Positions 1 through 8,995 are shown, counted from the first letter of the stretch. The stretch: DNA of 41,145 nt from an uncultured Clostridia bacterium (GCA_944393575.1 CALYAP010000043.1:1-41145); one strand, 5' to 3'. The notes: a model not told the origin generated them from the letters alone. Translations and numbers: made by a program.

Positions 1-267
1 GATTTTCTTGGTGGAGCAGGAGATTTAACACGTCTTTGCGAACATATTGAGCATGCTGTTACCCTGGTTGGCAGTAGTCATGTGGCTCTTGGCAGCGATT
101 TTGATGGTTGTACTCCGGTAGCTGAACTCAATGGTTTGGAAAAACTACCGCTGCTCTATGATACTTTGGCCAAAAGAGGTATGGCCACAGAGGATATCGC
201 CAATATCGCTGGGAAAAGCGTCATGAATCTTTTGCGAAAAATTTTACCTTCCTCTGCCAGTTTGTGA
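1..267 (+). CDS. Membrane dipeptidase (peptidase M19), C-terminal fragment
   Basis: The frame is open from the first base, so only the last 88 residues are present. The stretch HVALGSDFDG followed by a proline-containing loop, then LAKRG, EDIA and IAGKSVMNLL, is the typical C-terminal signature of zinc-dependent M19 (renal dipeptidase-like) enzymes, where GSDFDG lies close to the binuclear metal site. The family hydrolyses dipeptides, including L-D or D-D forms. The last helix normally reads GxNxLR; here it reads GKSVMNLLRK, a mild variation. It ends 60 bases before the PHP gene. The assignment is fairly safe at family level; the substrate cannot be judged from this fragment. Confidence 0.82.
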   Translation, partial: DFLGGAGDLTRLCEHIEHAVTLVGSSHVALGSDFDGCTPVAELNGLEKLPLLYDTLAKRGMATEDIANIAGKSVMNLLRKILPSSASL

Positions 268-273
268 TATACT
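265..273 (+). promoter_or_regulatory. Possible extended -10 promoter for the PHP gene
   Basis: TG-A-TATACT is a perfect extended -10 element overlapping the dipeptidase stop codon. No good -35 lies 16-18 bases upstream, so this is only a candidate. Confidence 0.3.
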
Positions 274-327
274 AAAGAGTAAACATTTTATTACTATGAG
301 GCAAATTTTATTAATGAGGGAGCAATT

Positions 328-1194
328 ATGGCCGGGTTTGATATGCATGTTCATTCAACAGCATCAGATGGCGCTAATGACCCTGCCTCTTTAGTGATGA
401 TGGCTAAAGAACAGGGGTTATTAGGTATGGCTCTTACTGATCATGATACTGTGGATGGTATCAGTGAGGCTGCCGCCAAGGCCAAAAAGATTGATTTTCC
501 CTTGATCGCTGGTATTGAATTTTCCTCGGAGCAAAATGAAAGGGATGTGCATATCCTTGGCTATTGGTTTGATCCCGAAAAAATTTCTGCCAATAAACAA
601 GTCAAAGATATGCAGGATGCCCGTTATCAGCGCTGCTATGAGATAGTAGCTCGTTTAGGACGCTTAGGTTTTGATTTAGATGCCGATCAAATTGTGGCTT
701 CTGCAGGAGCCAATGGTTCCTTGGGCCGTCCCCATATTGCTATGGCCATGGTAGATGCCGGCTATTGCAGTAATATCAAAGAGGCTTTCAATAAATGGCT
801 GGGAAGGGGCATGCCAGGATATGTTCCCAGACGTAAATTAGATCCCTTTGAAGCAATCGAAATAATCTTAAGTGCCGATGGTATCCCGGTTTTGGCTCAT
901 CCAGGAATAACAGGTATGCCGGATGGCTTTATCTCGGTATTGGCTAGGGCCGGACTTGGCGGTATCGAGGTCTATCATCCGGATCACAACTTCGCAGCGG
1001 TACGCAAATATTTGCAGATTGCTCACCGTTTGCGGCTGCCGGCTACCGGTGGTTCCGATTTTCACATCCAGGGAGTACGTTCTTTAGGCTGCCGTATTAC
1101 TACGGTTAAGCAACTGTCTTTGTTGGCGCAAAAAAGAGAAGAGCTTTTGGGGAAACATGTTCCTGATGATAATATCCCTCATGGCAACATATAA
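328..1194 (+). CDS. PHP-domain phosphoesterase (YciV / RNase AM-like)
   Basis: A 288-residue PHP-family metal-dependent phosphoesterase. Visible metal ligands are H7-x-H9 and D14, the LTDHDT block (D38, H39), E64, H75, H191 in VLAHPG, and D244-F-H246 in GGSDFH. The insert with GRPHIA (H136) is typical of the stand-alone YciV/TrpH subfamily, whose studied members hydrolyse 3',5'-nucleoside bisphosphates and trim short RNA 5' ends. Length agrees with the family. The start is supported by AGGGAG six bases upstream. It begins a rightward run with a small coiled-coil gene 21 bases downstream. Family assignment is strong; the physiological substrate is inferred. Confidence 0.88.
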   Translation: MAGFDMHVHSTASDGANDPASLVMMAKEQGLLGMALTDHDTVDGISEAAAKAKKIDFPLIAGIEFSSEQNERDVHILGYWFDPEKISANKQVKDMQDARYQRCYEIVARLGRLGFDLDADQIVASAGANGSLGRPHIAMAMVDAGYCSNIKEAFNKWLGRGMPGYVPRRKLDPFEAIEIILSADGIPVLAHPGITGMPDGFISVLARAGLGGIEVYHPDHNFAAVRKYLQIAHRLRLPATGGSDFHIQGVRSLGCRITTVKQLSLLAQKREELLGKHVPDDNIPHGNI

Positions 1195-1215
1195 TACCTC
1201 CAGAGGAGGGATAGA

Positions 1216-1452
1216 ATGGAAAAAGATTTAGAAAAAATGTATCAGGATAAGATCAGACGGCTCGAGGAAGATATTTCTGGTTTGCGGATGAGCAGACGGA
1301 TTATGATGACTCTACTTGAGCAGACACAAATCAATGGTCGGGCTGAGCAGGAACGGTTGCTTAATGAAAATCGACGTTTGAATAAACAGGTATCCGCCTA
1401 CGCCCGTCAATTATGGCACCTCAAAACCAGTAATAATATAAGCGAGGAATAG
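1216..1452 (+). CDS. Small coiled-coil protein, unknown function
   Basis: A 78-residue charged protein with heptad-like leucines (KIRRLEEDISGLRMS, then LLNENRRLNKQ), so it is predicted to be almost entirely a parallel coiled coil, with no signal peptide or membrane segment. GAGGAGGG precedes the ATG at good spacing, and it is tightly packed between the PHP gene and the CobS-like gene (9 bases to the latter), so it is a real translated gene. I do not recognise a named family. A structural or adaptor role is possible, but nothing in the sequence indicates which. Confidence 0.7.
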   Translation: MEKDLEKMYQDKIRRLEEDISGLRMSRRIMMTLLEQTQINGRAEQERLLNENRRLNKQVSAYARQLWHLKTSNNISEE

Positions 1453-1461
1453 CTAGGATTC

Positions 1462-2244
1462 ATGAAGCTTTTTATGTTGCTGATCAAAAAATTGACCTGC
1501 ATACCCGTTCCGGTAATTATGAGGGGTAACCCGCAGGACCTGCCTAAGGCAATGCGTTTGCTGCCTTTGCTGGGGTTATTATGCGGTGCCCTGATTTACC
1601 TAGCCTCAATTCTGCTTGAGGTGATGCCATCCTCTGGCGCAGCAGCGGTTATGGTCGGCCTCAACGTTATTCTTGGAGGCGCTTTTCTGCTGCGCGACCT
1701 TGTTACTGTAGCGGACGGGCTATCGATAGATCCGCTCTACCCACCGAACATGGCGGCAGATACTATTCCGTCTCCAGAAGCAAATAAAGAAGAAGTGGCT
1801 GAAAAGGAACGGCGTTTTAATACTGGCAAAGCTGGTCTGACCTGGGGTATTATTTGGCTAGTGGCTCTATATTGTCTCTATCTATGGTATTTCCGCTCGC
1901 CGAATATTAGCAATTTTGCCTTTATCACCGCTCCGGTGATCAGCCGCTGGTTGATGAGTTGGACCATTTACTATTTTTATGCCATTCCCCCGGCCTGGCT
2001 GCATCGCAATTTTAAGCGCAAAGATTTTGTCATTTCTTCTGTGTTAGCTCTGCTGTTTGTGCTTCCTTTTAGCCGGGTATCTTTGTATATGGCTATCTTG
2101 ATCTCCTTTTTCGGGGTATATATCTTTGCTACTTACCGTCAGCGTACTGTTGGCGGATTGGATGATGCTTGCTATGGTGCCTCTTGTGCTTGGGCAGAGA
2201 TTCTTTTCTTGTTGGCATGGATGACCTTCGACCGCTTTTTGTAG
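1462..2244 (+). CDS. CobS-like membrane protein, degenerate in the catalytic motif
   Basis: A 260-residue polytopic membrane protein that follows the plan of adenosylcobinamide-GDP ribazoletransferase (CobS). It has an LTCIPVP-type N-terminus, LLPLLGLLCGALIYL (family: FPLVGLLIG), and near the end GGLDDACYGASCAWAE in place of the family GGxTGDxxGAxxE. However, the acidic HLDGLADxxDG motif that defines CobS is reduced to LLRDLVTVADGLS, and a hydrophilic Glu/Lys-rich insert follows at about residues 100-120. No other cobalamin genes are nearby. It may be a repurposed CobS homologue rather than the cobamide synthase. AGGA precedes the ATG; the next gene has its own promoter. Confidence 0.6.
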   Translation: MKLFMLLIKKLTCIPVPVIMRGNPQDLPKAMRLLPLLGLLCGALIYLASILLEVMPSSGAAAVMVGLNVILGGAFLLRDLVTVADGLSIDPLYPPNMAADTIPSPEANKEEVAEKERRFNTGKAGLTWGIIWLVALYCLYLWYFRSPNISNFAFITAPVISRWLMSWTIYYFYAIPPAWLHRNFKRKDFVISSVLALLFVLPFSRVSLYMAILISFFGVYIFATYRQRTVGGLDDACYGASCAWAEILFLLAWMTFDRFL

Positions 2245-2256
2245 AATAAAAAGACA

Positions 2257-2291
2257 ATATTGTGGACGCAAAGCACAATATATGGTATAAT
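2257..2291 (+). promoter_or_regulatory. Promoter with inverted-repeat operator candidate upstream of the LCP gene
   Basis: TGGACG (2263-2268), a 17-base spacer and TATAAT (2286-2291), preceded by TGG, form an extended -10 promoter. An inverted repeat ATATTGTG (2257-2264) / CACAATAT (2274-2281) with a 9-base spacer overlaps the -35 and spacer, a typical position for a repressor operator. It could instead be a weak hairpin ending the upstream transcript. Confidence 0.5.
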
Positions 2292-2328
2292 AAATATTAT
2301 TAATAAATAGGTATATTGGGAGAATAAA

Positions 2329-3252
2329 GTGACTGGGAAAAGCAGCACTAACAAAGACAAAAGCAAGAAAAAACGCGGCTGCCTTCGCCCCCTGATTATT
2401 GTTGTGGCGGTGGCAGTTTTACTTATTGCGGGGTTTTTATGGTTGAAAAATCCAGCCAGTTTAGTTCCCGACCGTGCTGCTGCAACAGCGGCTGAAATGA
2501 CGGCTAGTGAGGACAAGCTGTATATTCTTTTAGTTGGCTCAGATGAAAATGAAGGCATTCTTGGCAGTGGCAGAGCAGATACCATTATTGTTGCTTCGCT
2601 AGATATTAAGACTAAGGATTTGTTTTTCCTTTCCATCCCGCGTGATTCCTATGTGGCCATTGAGGGATATGGGCATGATAAAATCAACCATGCTTATGCT
2701 TATGGTGGCATTGATTTACTTAAGCAGACGGTGGAAGAGTTGTTGAATGTCCCTATTGATTATTATGTTTTGATCGATTTTGCCGGCTTTGAGGATGTTA
2801 TCGACGCTCTCGGTGGTGTAGAGATCGAAGTGGACAAGCGGATGTATTATCAGACCTATGATGGCTTGATCGATATCGAAGCTGGCGTACAGCGTTTGGA
2901 TGGGGAAAAAGCCTTGCAATATGTCCGTTTTCGTGCGGATTCCTTGGGCGACATCACTCGTGTATCAAGGCAACAGACATTGATGAAAGCCATTGTTACC
3001 GAGTTTGTCGAAAATGATGGTTATTGGAAACTACCGCAGCTATTGCCGGCCATTAATAGAGCTGTGGAGACTGACTTAAGCACCTTGGATATGATTCGTT
3101 TGGCCTTTTTGGCAGCAGATGTTGATCTTGAAACACTGGAAAGCGCAACGCTTGACGGCGATTTTATGCTTTTGAACGATATTAGTTATTGGCAGATTGA
3201 CGAAGCTGCCCTCCAAGAGACAGTTGAGACGCATTTCGGAGGTGGGCAGTGA
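2329..3252 (+). CDS. LytR-CpsA-Psr (LCP) family cell-wall glycopolymer ligase
   Basis: A 307-residue protein with a lysine-rich cytoplasmic N-terminus, one membrane helix (about residues 23-42) and an extracellular LCP domain. Family motifs are in order: GSGRADTII, FLSIPRDSYV, DKINHAYAYGG, the LGGVEI strand, and YVRFRADSLGDITRVSRQQ, which contains the Arg/Asp residues that bind the polyprenyl pyrophosphate and metal. LCP enzymes transfer glycopolymers such as teichoic-acid-like or capsule chains from lipid carriers to peptidoglycan. Translation starts at GTG after GGGAGA. The radC start codon overlaps its stop by one base. The acceptor polymer is unknown. Confidence 0.88.
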   Translation: MTGKSSTNKDKSKKKRGCLRPLIIVVAVAVLLIAGFLWLKNPASLVPDRAAATAAEMTASEDKLYILLVGSDENEGILGSGRADTIIVASLDIKTKDLFFLSIPRDSYVAIEGYGHDKINHAYAYGGIDLLKQTVEELLNVPIDYYVLIDFAGFEDVIDALGGVEIEVDKRMYYQTYDGLIDIEAGVQRLDGEKALQYVRFRADSLGDITRVSRQQTLMKAIVTEFVENDGYWKLPQLLPAINRAVETDLSTLDMIRLAFLAADVDLETLESATLDGDFMLLNDISYWQIDEAALQETVETHFGGGQ

Positions 3253-3962
3253 TGCCTGGGAGTGATAAAACACCCTCTATCCATAGCGGCCATCGTCAAC
3301 GGTTGCGTAAGACTGCCCTGGAAGCGGGGATAGATGAGCTATCTGATATCCAAGCCTTGGAATTACTGCTTTTTTATGCTATTCCTCGCCGCGATACCAA
3401 TGAATTGGCTCATCGGCTGATCAATCATTTCGGTTCTTACTCGGCGGTATTGAACGCCGATTACCATAAACTGTTGGAAGTAGATGGTATCGGTAAAAAC
3501 GCTGCGTCTTTATTGGCGCTGATGCCAGGCTTTCTCCGCAAATATGAGCAGGATCTTAGTGCAGAAAAGCGATATCTATTGGATAAAGAGCATCGAGAAA
3601 AATATGTTCGGAGCCTGTTCTTTGGCAAAACTCAGGAAGAATTTTACATGATTTGCCTCAACAGCCAGTGTCAGCTGATCCGGACTAAATTATTGGCTCA
3701 GGGAAGCTTGGATGAGGTAAGGGTATATCCCAGAACAGCACTCAAAGAAGCACTAGTACGCGAGACCAAGTATGTGATTTTGGCCCATAATCACCCTGGG
3801 GGAAATCCAGATCCATCTTCTCATGACGTAAATATGACTAATGATATTATTATTGCTTTAAAAACTGTTGGCGTAACAGTGGTGGATCATTTGATCGTTG
3901 CTGGTGGGCAATGTTTTAGCTTTGTTGGAAAAGGTATGATTAAGCGGAGTAGTAAGTTTTAA
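3252..3962 (+). CDS. radC: RadC family JAB/MPN+ protein
   Basis: A 236-residue RadC protein. The N-terminal half has a helix-hairpin-helix region (LLEVDGIGKNAASLLAL). The C-terminal half is the JAMM metallo-domain with an intact motif: H179-x-H181, seven residues, S189, two residues, D192 (HNHPGG...SSHD). RadC was once linked to DNA repair, but its biochemical role is still unsettled. I chose ATG 3252, which gives TGATG overlap with the LCP stop and lies 8 bases after GGAGGT; a GTG three bases earlier is possible. The overlap means translational coupling to the LCP gene. Confidence 0.88.
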   Translation: MPGSDKTPSIHSGHRQRLRKTALEAGIDELSDIQALELLLFYAIPRRDTNELAHRLINHFGSYSAVLNADYHKLLEVDGIGKNAASLLALMPGFLRKYEQDLSAEKRYLLDKEHREKYVRSLFFGKTQEEFYMICLNSQCQLIRTKLLAQGSLDEVRVYPRTALKEALVRETKYVILAHNHPGGNPDPSSHDVNMTNDIIIALKTVGVTVVDHLIVAGGQCFSFVGKGMIKRSSKF

Positions 3963-3996
3963 GCTTTTGGCTAGTGTTGAAGACGAGGAATAAACC

Positions 3997-6900
3997 ATGA
4001 CTTTTATTCATTTACATAACCATACTGAATACAGCCTTCTGGATGGAGCTGCCAGGATTAATGATTTGGTAGAGCGCGCGGCAGCCTATGGCATGCCGGC
4101 TTTGGCCATTACTGATCACGGGGTAATGTATGGCGCTATCAGCTTCTATCAAAAATGCAAACAAGAAGGTATCAAGCCGATCATCGGCTGTGAAGTATAT
4201 ATTTGCAATGACCGCAAGTCCCGTTCTGGACGTAAAGGAGATAGTGCTTGCCATTTGATCCTCTTGGCTAAAAACCAACAGGGATACAAAAACCTCTGCA
4301 AAATCGTTTCTATTGGTTTTTTGGAGGGGTTTTATTATAAACCGCGCATTGATAAAGAAGTGCTACGCCAGTATTCAGAAGGGCTGATTTGTATGTCGGC
4401 CTGTATCGCTGGTGAGATACCGGAATTATTGCTCGCCGGCGACTATGAGGGTGCTCGCGACTTAGCTGCAGAATACAAAGATATATTCGGTGAAAATTTT
4501 TATATAGAACTGCAAAATCATGGCTTGGAGCAGGAATTGCGTATCAATCCCCAGCTGATCCAGATTGCCCGGGAATTGGATATCAAGCCCGTCGCTACCA
4601 ATGACTTGCATTATGTTGATGCCGCTGATGCTGATATGCATGATATCCTGTTATGTATTCAGACGGGAAAAATCCGTAGTGATGAAAACAGGATGCGTTT
4701 CCCTAATGACCAGTTCTATCTTAAAACCGAGGAGGAGATGACAAAGCTTTTCCCTGACTGCCCTGAGGCCCTGGCCAATACCGTTTATGTTGCTGACCAA
4801 TGCAACGTGGAGTTCCAATTTGATAAGCTCTTTATGCCTAACTATGTAGTGCCAGAGGGGCATGACCTGAAGAGCTATCTGCATCAACTGTGCGAAGAAG
4901 GATTGCAACGCCGCTATAATCCGATTACGCCTGAGATCAGAGCTAGAATGGATTATGAGTTGAATATTATCGAAACCATGGATTTCCCCGGGTATTTTTT
5001 GATCGTTTGGGATATGATTAATTTTGCCCGCACTTCTGGTATTTCTGTAGGACCTGGGCGCGGATCGGCGGCGGGTAGTATCGTTGCCTATTGCTTAGGC
5101 ATTACTGATATTGATCCGCTTAAGTATGATCTACTGTTTGAGCGTTTTCTTAATCCAGAGCGCGTTACCCCTCCGGATATCGATACCGATATTTCTGATG
5201 TGCGGCGTGGTGAGGTCGTTGACTATTTAGTGCATAAGTATGGCGAAGACCATGTCTCGCAAATCGTCACTTTCAACTTTATGTTGGTCAAGGGTGCGGT
5301 GCGTGCAGTCGGCAGGGTTCTGGACTTGCCTTATTCTCAGGTAGACCGGATTGTCAAATTAATGCCGGATGATTTGAAGATCAAAACTATTCATGATGCC
5401 ATGGAGGCCAGTCCTGAGTTGCGGGAGGTCTATGAAACTGATCCCGAGGCTAAGGAACTGCTCGATATTGCTAATAAAATTCAAGGAATGCCTTCACATT
5501 GTGGTAAGCATGCCGCGGGCGTAGCTATTTCCCAGGATGAGCTGATCAGCTATATGCCAGTGTGGAAAGATCCCAAAGATGGCAGCGTTACCACCCAGTA
5601 CGCTAAAGAGCAAGTAGAGGCCTGCGGACTGGTGAAAATGGATGTATTGGGACTACGCACTTTATCCTTGATCGACGATGCCTTGGAAAATATTAAATCT
5701 ACCAGTGGAGAGGATATTGATTTAAGCCAGATCTCGCTGGAAGATCAAAAAACTTTTGATATGTTGAGCGATGGCGATGCTGTGGCCGTTTTCCAGCTGG
5801 AAAGTGATGGTATGCGTAAGATTCTCCGTAATCTTAAGCCGGAGCGTTTTGAAGATATCATCGCCTTGGTAGCACTTTACCGTCCTGGTCCGCTGGGCAG
5901 CGGTATGGTTGATGATTTTATCGCCAGCAAGCATGGTACCAAAAAGGTTAAATATATGCATCCCTTGCTGGAAGATATCCTCAAGGAGACCTATGGCGTT
6001 ATTCTGTATCAGGAGCAGGTAATGCAGATCGTGCAGGTAATGGGAGGCTTCTCCCTTGGTGCTGCTGATATGTTGCGCCGTGCTATGGGTAAGAAAAAAC
6101 CGGAGATTATTGAGAAAGCTAAAGATGATTTCGTCAGCGGCTGCGTGGATCATGGTGTAGATAAAAAGACTGCTGCTGAAGTATTTGAGCTATTGAAATA
6201 TTTTGGCGGTTATGGATTCAATAAGAGCCATAGCGCTGCTTATGCGCTGGTTTCTTATCGTACTGCCTGGCTTAAGGCTCATTATCCAGCAGAATTTATG
6301 GCTGCGACCATGACTTCCGTTATGGGAGATCCGGATAAGTTGCCTAAGTATATTGAACATAGTAAAGAGATGGGCATCCAGATTTTACCCCCGGATATTA
6401 ATGAAAGTGGTGAAAAATTCAGCGTAGTGGATGGTAATATCCGGTATGCGATGTCTGCCGTCAAGAATGTTGGCCGCGAGGCAGTGCGCAAAATCGTGGA
6501 AGAACGAAAAGCTGGCGGCAAGTTTACCTCTGTGAGCAATTTTTGCGAACGTATTTCCCTTAACCGCAAGATGCTGGAAAATCTTATTCGCTGCGGAGCC
6601 TTTGATAGTCTGGGGATTAATAGAGCTTCTTTGCTGGCTTCTATGGATAAGATTCTTGATTTTAGCAAAAGACTGTCTATTGATAAAAATGATGATCAAC
6701 TATCTTTATTTGATTTCGGGTTTAATGTTAAGGATACTATCCCGACTATAGAGATTGAAGAACTCCGGGAATTCCCGGTCAAAGAATTGCTTGATATGGA
6801 AAAAGAAACGCTGGGCTTTTATGTCAGCGGCCATCCCTTTGATGTATATGAACCGTATGTCAACCGCAAGATCAGCTGTCCGGTCGAGCAACTTTTTGAG

Positions 6901-7374
6901 ACTAGTAATAATACTGAGGTCATCAGTGCTGGATTAATCAGTTCGGTCGTTAATCGGTATACCAAAAAAGGTGACCAGATGGCTAATTTCCATTTGGAAA
7001 ACAGCAAGGCTTCTATTCGTTGTACTGTTTTTCCTAAAGCATATGCTGAGTGCCGGCGGATGATTATGGATGGGGCCATCGCTCTGGTAAAAGGAAAGAT
7101 CAAGGCTGATGGCAATAGTGTCGAGTTGATGGTTAGCGATGTGCTGACCCCATGTAAGCTTTATATTCGTATGCCTGGCCAGACCGATTTTGAACTCCAT
7201 GATCAATTAAGAGAGTATTTATCCTCTACGCCAGGACATGTTCCTGTGGAAGCATTTTATACAGATACTAGGCTTTATAAACCGTTTCCAGGTATTAATG
7301 GCATTACTTTGGACAAAAAGATCCTTGCTTCAGTGAAAAACTTTATGGGTGAGGATAATGTAGTAGTCAAATAA
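3997..7374 (+). CDS. dnaE: DNA polymerase III alpha subunit
   Basis: At 1125 residues this is the full-length DnaE-type replicative polymerase. The N-terminal PHP domain starts FIHLHNHTEYSLLDG. The palm carries GPGRGSAAGS, then PDIDTDISDVRR with two catalytic aspartates, and VKMDVLGLRTL with the third. The PHCGKHAAGV-type finger motif reads SHCGKHAAGVAIS. The helix-hairpin-helix and C-terminal OB fold (about 950-1030, VISAGLISSV...MANFHLEN) are present. GAGGAA precedes the ATG. It sits 34 bases after radC and has no visible promoter of its own, so it probably shares the upstream transcript. No obvious terminator follows before the gdhA promoter. Confidence 0.96.
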   Translation: MTFIHLHNHTEYSLLDGAARINDLVERAAAYGMPALAITDHGVMYGAISFYQKCKQEGIKPIIGCEVYICNDRKSRSGRKGDSACHLILLAKNQQGYKNLCKIVSIGFLEGFYYKPRIDKEVLRQYSEGLICMSACIAGEIPELLLAGDYEGARDLAAEYKDIFGENFYIELQNHGLEQELRINPQLIQIARELDIKPVATNDLHYVDAADADMHDILLCIQTGKIRSDENRMRFPNDQFYLKTEEEMTKLFPDCPEALANTVYVADQCNVEFQFDKLFMPNYVVPEGHDLKSYLHQLCEEGLQRRYNPITPEIRARMDYELNIIETMDFPGYFLIVWDMINFARTSGISVGPGRGSAAGSIVAYCLGITDIDPLKYDLLFERFLNPERVTPPDIDTDISDVRRGEVVDYLVHKYGEDHVSQIVTFNFMLVKGAVRAVGRVLDLPYSQVDRIVKLMPDDLKIKTIHDAMEASPELREVYETDPEAKELLDIANKIQGMPSHCGKHAAGVAISQDELISYMPVWKDPKDGSVTTQYAKEQVEACGLVKMDVLGLRTLSLIDDALENIKSTSGEDIDLSQISLEDQKTFDMLSDGDAVAVFQLESDGMRKILRNLKPERFEDIIALVALYRPGPLGSGMVDDFIASKHGTKKVKYMHPLLEDILKETYGVILYQEQVMQIVQVMGGFSLGAADMLRRAMGKKKPEIIEKAKDDFVSGCVDHGVDKKTAAEVFELLKYFGGYGFNKSHSAAYALVSYRTAWLKAHYPAEFMAATMTSVMGDPDKLPKYIEHSKEMGIQILPPDINESGEKFSVVDGNIRYAMSAVKNVGREAVRKIVEERKAGGKFTSVSNFCERISLNRKMLENLIRCGAFDSLGINRASLLASMDKILDFSKRLSIDKNDDQLSLFDFGFNVKDTIPTIEIEELREFPVKELLDMEKETLGFYVSGHPFDVYEPYVNRKISCPVEQLFETSNNTEVISAGLISSVVNRYTKKGDQMANFHLENSKASIRCTVFPKAYAECRRMIMDGAIALVKGKIKADGNSVELMVSDVLTPCKLYIRMPGQTDFELHDQLREYLSSTPGHVPVEAFYTDTRLYKPFPGINGITLDKKILASVKNFMGEDNVVVK

Positions 7375-7485
7375 TAAGCGAGGAATTTAATTTATAGGCA
7401 AAACAATTATTTCAAAAAGGCGTTATGGTATCAGTATATTTTTACTTATTGTGAAAATATCTCGTAAATAAATTTTGTTAAGTAC

Positions 7486-7514
7486 TTGTTTTTTGTATAC
7501 AAAGGATGTATTAT
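7486..7514 (+). promoter_or_regulatory. gdhA promoter with a 12-bp palindrome in its spacer
   Basis: TTGTTT (7486-7491), 17 bases, TATTAT (7509-7514). The spacer contains the perfect palindrome TTTGTATACAAA (7492-7503), which directly abuts the -35. This is where a dimeric regulator would be expected to bind. Promoter assignment is by eye. Confidence 0.5.
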
Positions 7515-7525
7515 TAGTATAGGTG

Positions 7526-7560
7526 CAAAAAGGGGAAAAACCATTTTTTTTGCCTTTTTG
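7526..7560 (+). promoter_or_regulatory. Leader hairpin of gdhA
   Basis: CAAAAAGG (7526-7533) pairs with CCTTTTTG (7553-7560), and the inner GAAAAA and TTTTTT tracts extend the stem to about 14 pairs with one mismatch around a 5-base loop. It lies just downstream of the predicted transcription start and about 70 bases before the gdhA start. It has no clean uridine tail, so mRNA stabilisation or regulation is more likely than termination. Confidence 0.4.
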
Positions 7561-7631
7561 TCAAGTGTTTTATTTTATATTCCTGCTCAATAACTGTGGA
7601 CAACACAGAAAATTAAGGGAGGTAATTTTTA

Positions 7632-8969
7632 ATGGCTTTTGATGTAGAGAAGTTTATGGCAGACGTAACCGCCAAAAATCCTGGCGAAGTTGAGTTCCTG
7701 CAGGCAGTTCGCGAAGTTGTTGAATCTCTGGCTGATTTCCTCAACGAAAATCCCAAATACGTTGAATACAAAGTTCTTGAACGTATGGTAGAGCCTGAAA
7801 GAGCTATTTCTTTCCGTGTTCCATGGGTTGATGACAACGGCGAAATTCAGATTAACCGCGGCTATCGTGTACAGTTCAACAGCGCTATTGGTCCATACAA
7901 AGGCGGTCTCCGCTTCCATCCGGCTGTTAACCTCAGCATGATGAAATTCTTGGGTTTTGAACAGACCTTTAAAAACAGCCTGACCACTCTTCCTATGGGC
8001 GGCGGCAAAGGTGGCGCTAACTTTGATCCTACCGGTAAATCTGATGCTGAAGTTATGCGTTTCTGCCAGTCCTTCATGACTGAACTTTATCGTCATATTG
8101 GCGCTGAGACTGACGTTCCTGCTGGTGACGTTGGTGTTGGTGGTCGTGAAATCGGTTACCTCTTTGGTCAATATAAGAGAATCCGCAATCATTTTACTGG
8201 CACTCTTACTGGTAAAGGTCTCGAATTCGGCGGCAGCTTGATTCGTCCAGAAGCTACTGGTTTCGGTACTGTTTATTTTGCTCAGCATATGCTCGCTGAA
8301 ATGGGCGATACCATTGAAGGCAAGACCGTTGCTCTTTCTGGTTTCGGTAATGTTGCTTGGGGCGCTGCCAAGAAATTAGTTGAATTGGGCGCTAAAGTTA
8401 TTGCTATTTCTGGTCCTGACGGATATGTCTACATCAAAGATGGTATGACTCCTGAAGGTGTTGACTACATGCTCGATCTTCGTGCTTCTAATAAGAACAT
8501 CGTTGCTCCGTTTGCAGACAAATTCCCCGGTGTCACCTTTATTCCTGGTAAAAAAGCTTGGGATGCTAAATGTGATATTGCTTTCCCGTGCGCTTTCCAG
8601 AATGAGCTCAACCTTGATGATGCTAAAGGCCTCGTAGCTAATGGCTGCAAGATGGTTGTTGAGACCTCTAACATGGGCTGCACCGCAGATGCTGTTTCTT
8701 ATCTTGTTAAAACTATCGCCTTTGCTCCTGGTAAAGCTGCTAATGCTGGTGGCGTTGCTGTTTCCGGTTTGGAACAGAGCCAGAATGCTGAGCATATTAG
8801 TTGGAGCGCTGAAGAAGTTGGTAATAAACTTTCCTTCATCATGAAGAACATCCATGATACCTGCGTGAAATATGGTAAAGAAGGAGACAAGATCAATTAC
8901 GTTAAAGGCGCTAACATTGGCGGCTTCATCAAAGTTGCTGATGCTATGATCGCTCAGGGTCTTGTTTAA
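7632..8969 (+). CDS. gdhA: Glutamate dehydrogenase, hexameric class
   Basis: A 445-residue glutamate dehydrogenase that interconverts glutamate and 2-oxoglutarate plus ammonia. Visible are the substrate lysine region GPYKGGLRFHP (K90), PMGGGKGG with catalytic K126, the PAGDVGVGGREIGY block with D166, and the Rossmann motif SGFGNVAWGAAKKL at about 235. Length and LTGKGLEFGGS match the small-hexamer, usually NADP-linked class; coenzyme choice cannot be read safely. AAGGGAGG precedes the ATG. Codon use is strongly biased, with Arg almost only CGT/CGC, which suggests very high expression as in amino-acid fermenters. It is monocistronic, with its own promoter and a strong terminator. Confidence 0.95.
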   Translation: MAFDVEKFMADVTAKNPGEVEFLQAVREVVESLADFLNENPKYVEYKVLERMVEPERAISFRVPWVDDNGEIQINRGYRVQFNSAIGPYKGGLRFHPAVNLSMMKFLGFEQTFKNSLTTLPMGGGKGGANFDPTGKSDAEVMRFCQSFMTELYRHIGAETDVPAGDVGVGGREIGYLFGQYKRIRNHFTGTLTGKGLEFGGSLIRPEATGFGTVYFAQHMLAEMGDTIEGKTVALSGFGNVAWGAAKKLVELGAKVIAISGPDGYVYIKDGMTPEGVDYMLDLRASNKNIVAPFADKFPGVTFIPGKKAWDAKCDIAFPCAFQNELNLDDAKGLVANGCKMVVETSNMGCTADAVSYLVKTIAFAPGKAANAGGVAVSGLEQSQNAEHISWSAEEVGNKLSFIMKNIHDTCVKYGKEGDKINYVKGANIGGFIKVADAMIAQGLV

Positions 8970-8995
8970 TCAATTTGATTTAACAACATGCTTCA

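Noticed and set aside
7629-8288. A 219-codon minus-strand open frame opposite gdhA
   Set aside because: Same reason: strong codon bias in gdhA keeps the opposite frame open; no start signal or family features.
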